Source: Chlamydiota bacterium (GTDB taxonomy: Bacteria; Chlamydiota; Chlamydiia; Chlamydiales; Criblamydiaceae). From it: a stretch of 5,923 nucleotides of DNA. Where the stretch lies: positions 1 to 5,923 of the forward strand of contig JAJFMC010000196.1 in NCBI GenBank assembly GCA_021772365.1. Reading direction: 5' to 3'. Within the stretch, counting starts at the first letter, position 1, and every line of letters begins with the position of its first letter. Below are positions 5,767 to 5,923 of the stretch, one piece after another. Both the position numbers and the translations under genes were made by a program. The notes beneath the pieces are model-generated. The model was given only the letters and a program-made list of their open reading frames with translations, did not search any database and was not told where the DNA came from.

Positions 5767-5799
5767 AAACTATAAGCACATAACAGCTTTTTTTAAAAA

Positions 5800-5838
5800 C
5801 CTATGAACTAATCGCAAAACCTCATAAATTAATCGAAA
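5800..5838. repeat. Two imperfect direct repeats with a 21-bp period
   Basis: CCT followed by TAATCG and then A-rich bases occurs twice: CCT at 5800-5802 with TAATCG at 5809-5814, and CCT at 5820-5822 with TAATCG at 5830-5835. The TAATCG cores are 21 bp apart, about two helical turns. They lie downstream of the candidate -10, as a roadblock site or an RNA element would. The repeats are short and may be chance in AT-rich DNA. Confidence 0.3.
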
Positions 5839-5866
5839 TTTAATAATAAATAATAATTAAATTATT

Positions 5867-5871
5867 GGAGG
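5867..5871 (+). promoter_or_regulatory. Ribosome binding site of the last gene
   Basis: GGAGG lies 4 nt before the ATG at 5876, the same spacing as for dsbD. It is the main support that a real gene starts here. Confidence 0.7.
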
Positions 5872-5875
5872 TGTT

Positions 5876-5923
5876 ATGTTCAAAAGTTGTTATACTAGTC
5901 TGTTATCAATGATAGCAGCAGCT
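5876..5923 (+). CDS. Start of an unidentified gene, likely exported protein (cut by window end)
   Basis: Only 16 codons are visible: MFKSCYTSLLSMIAAA. A lysine at residue 3 followed by a hydrophobic, alanine-ending stretch resembles the beginning of a signal peptide, so the product is probably secreted or in the outer membrane. The strong GGAGG at 5867-5871, the perfect -10 at 5761 and a leader of about 100 nt suggest a well-expressed gene. The family cannot be identified from this much sequence, and the 3' end lies outside the window. Confidence 0.6.
   Translation, partial: MFKSCYTSLLSMIAAA

Larger units (their letters stand above)
5612..5875. other. AT-rich leader region before the last gene
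   Basis: No gene is seen here. It contains a small stem GGTA-CGAA-TACC (5627-5638) followed by TTTT. A 7-bp hairpin TAAGAGA (5694-5700) with TCTCTTA (5705-5711) competes with a pairing of TCTTACA (5664-5670) and TGTAAGA (5692-5698). A perfect TATAAT lies at 5761-5766, a T-run at 5788-5794 and two related 21-bp-spaced repeats at 5800-5838. The last 35 bases before the ribosome binding site are almost pure A and T, which leaves it unstructured. Confidence 0.6.

Noticed and set aside
5774..5794. Intrinsic terminator (AAGC/GCTT plus seven T)
   Set aside because: A 4-bp stem is too weak, and it would stop the transcript from the adjacent TATAAT almost immediately.
5841..5866. Simple TAA repeat as a microsatellite or origin-like AT region
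   Set aside because: It is a short, irregular AT-rich run of the kind common just before ribosome binding sites; there are no DnaA boxes or iterons.

Overview
The window reads as a bacterial chromosome segment, most likely from the phylum Chlamydiota and probably an amoeba-associated Parachlamydiales-type lineage. This is inference. It rests on a dsbD gene placed 3 nt upstream of a TatD-family nuclease gene, a linkage I recall from Chlamydia where sdhC follows, and on the long ScsB-like form of DsbD. The genes are of moderate base composition, while the spaces between them are very AT-rich. Nothing here proves the taxonomy.

Layout: 1-371 is non-coding. It holds a good sigma70-type promoter (227-256), a dyad laid over that promoter (212-250), and a long 5'-leader hairpin (270-327). 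These precede dsbD (372-2642), a membrane electron-transfer protein that reduces periplasmic disulfides. tatD (2646-3428) follows in the same operon. A small four-helix DUF1761 membrane protein lies convergently on the minus strand (3425-3850), and its stop codon shares bases with the tatD stop. A 172-nt divergent spacer carries promoter-like motifs for both directions. Type II NADH dehydrogenase ndh (4023-5444) then runs on the plus strand. Its stop is followed within 11 nt by a 156-bp palindromic element with 20-bp terminal inverted repeats, which looks like a MITE. After about 260 nt of AT-rich leader, a new plus-strand gene begins at 5876 with a strong ribosome binding site. Only its first 16 codons are inside the window.

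The genes have a loose redox theme: DsbD moves electrons from the cytoplasm to the envelope, and NDH-2 moves electrons from NADH to quinone without pumping protons. TatD and the DUF1761 protein show no direct link to that theme. No phage, CRISPR, toxin-antitoxin or defence system is visible. The parts most worth a second look are non-coding: the MITE-like palindrome beside ndh, and the dyad plus hairpin leader of dsbD, whose stem base could also pair with the ribosome binding site.
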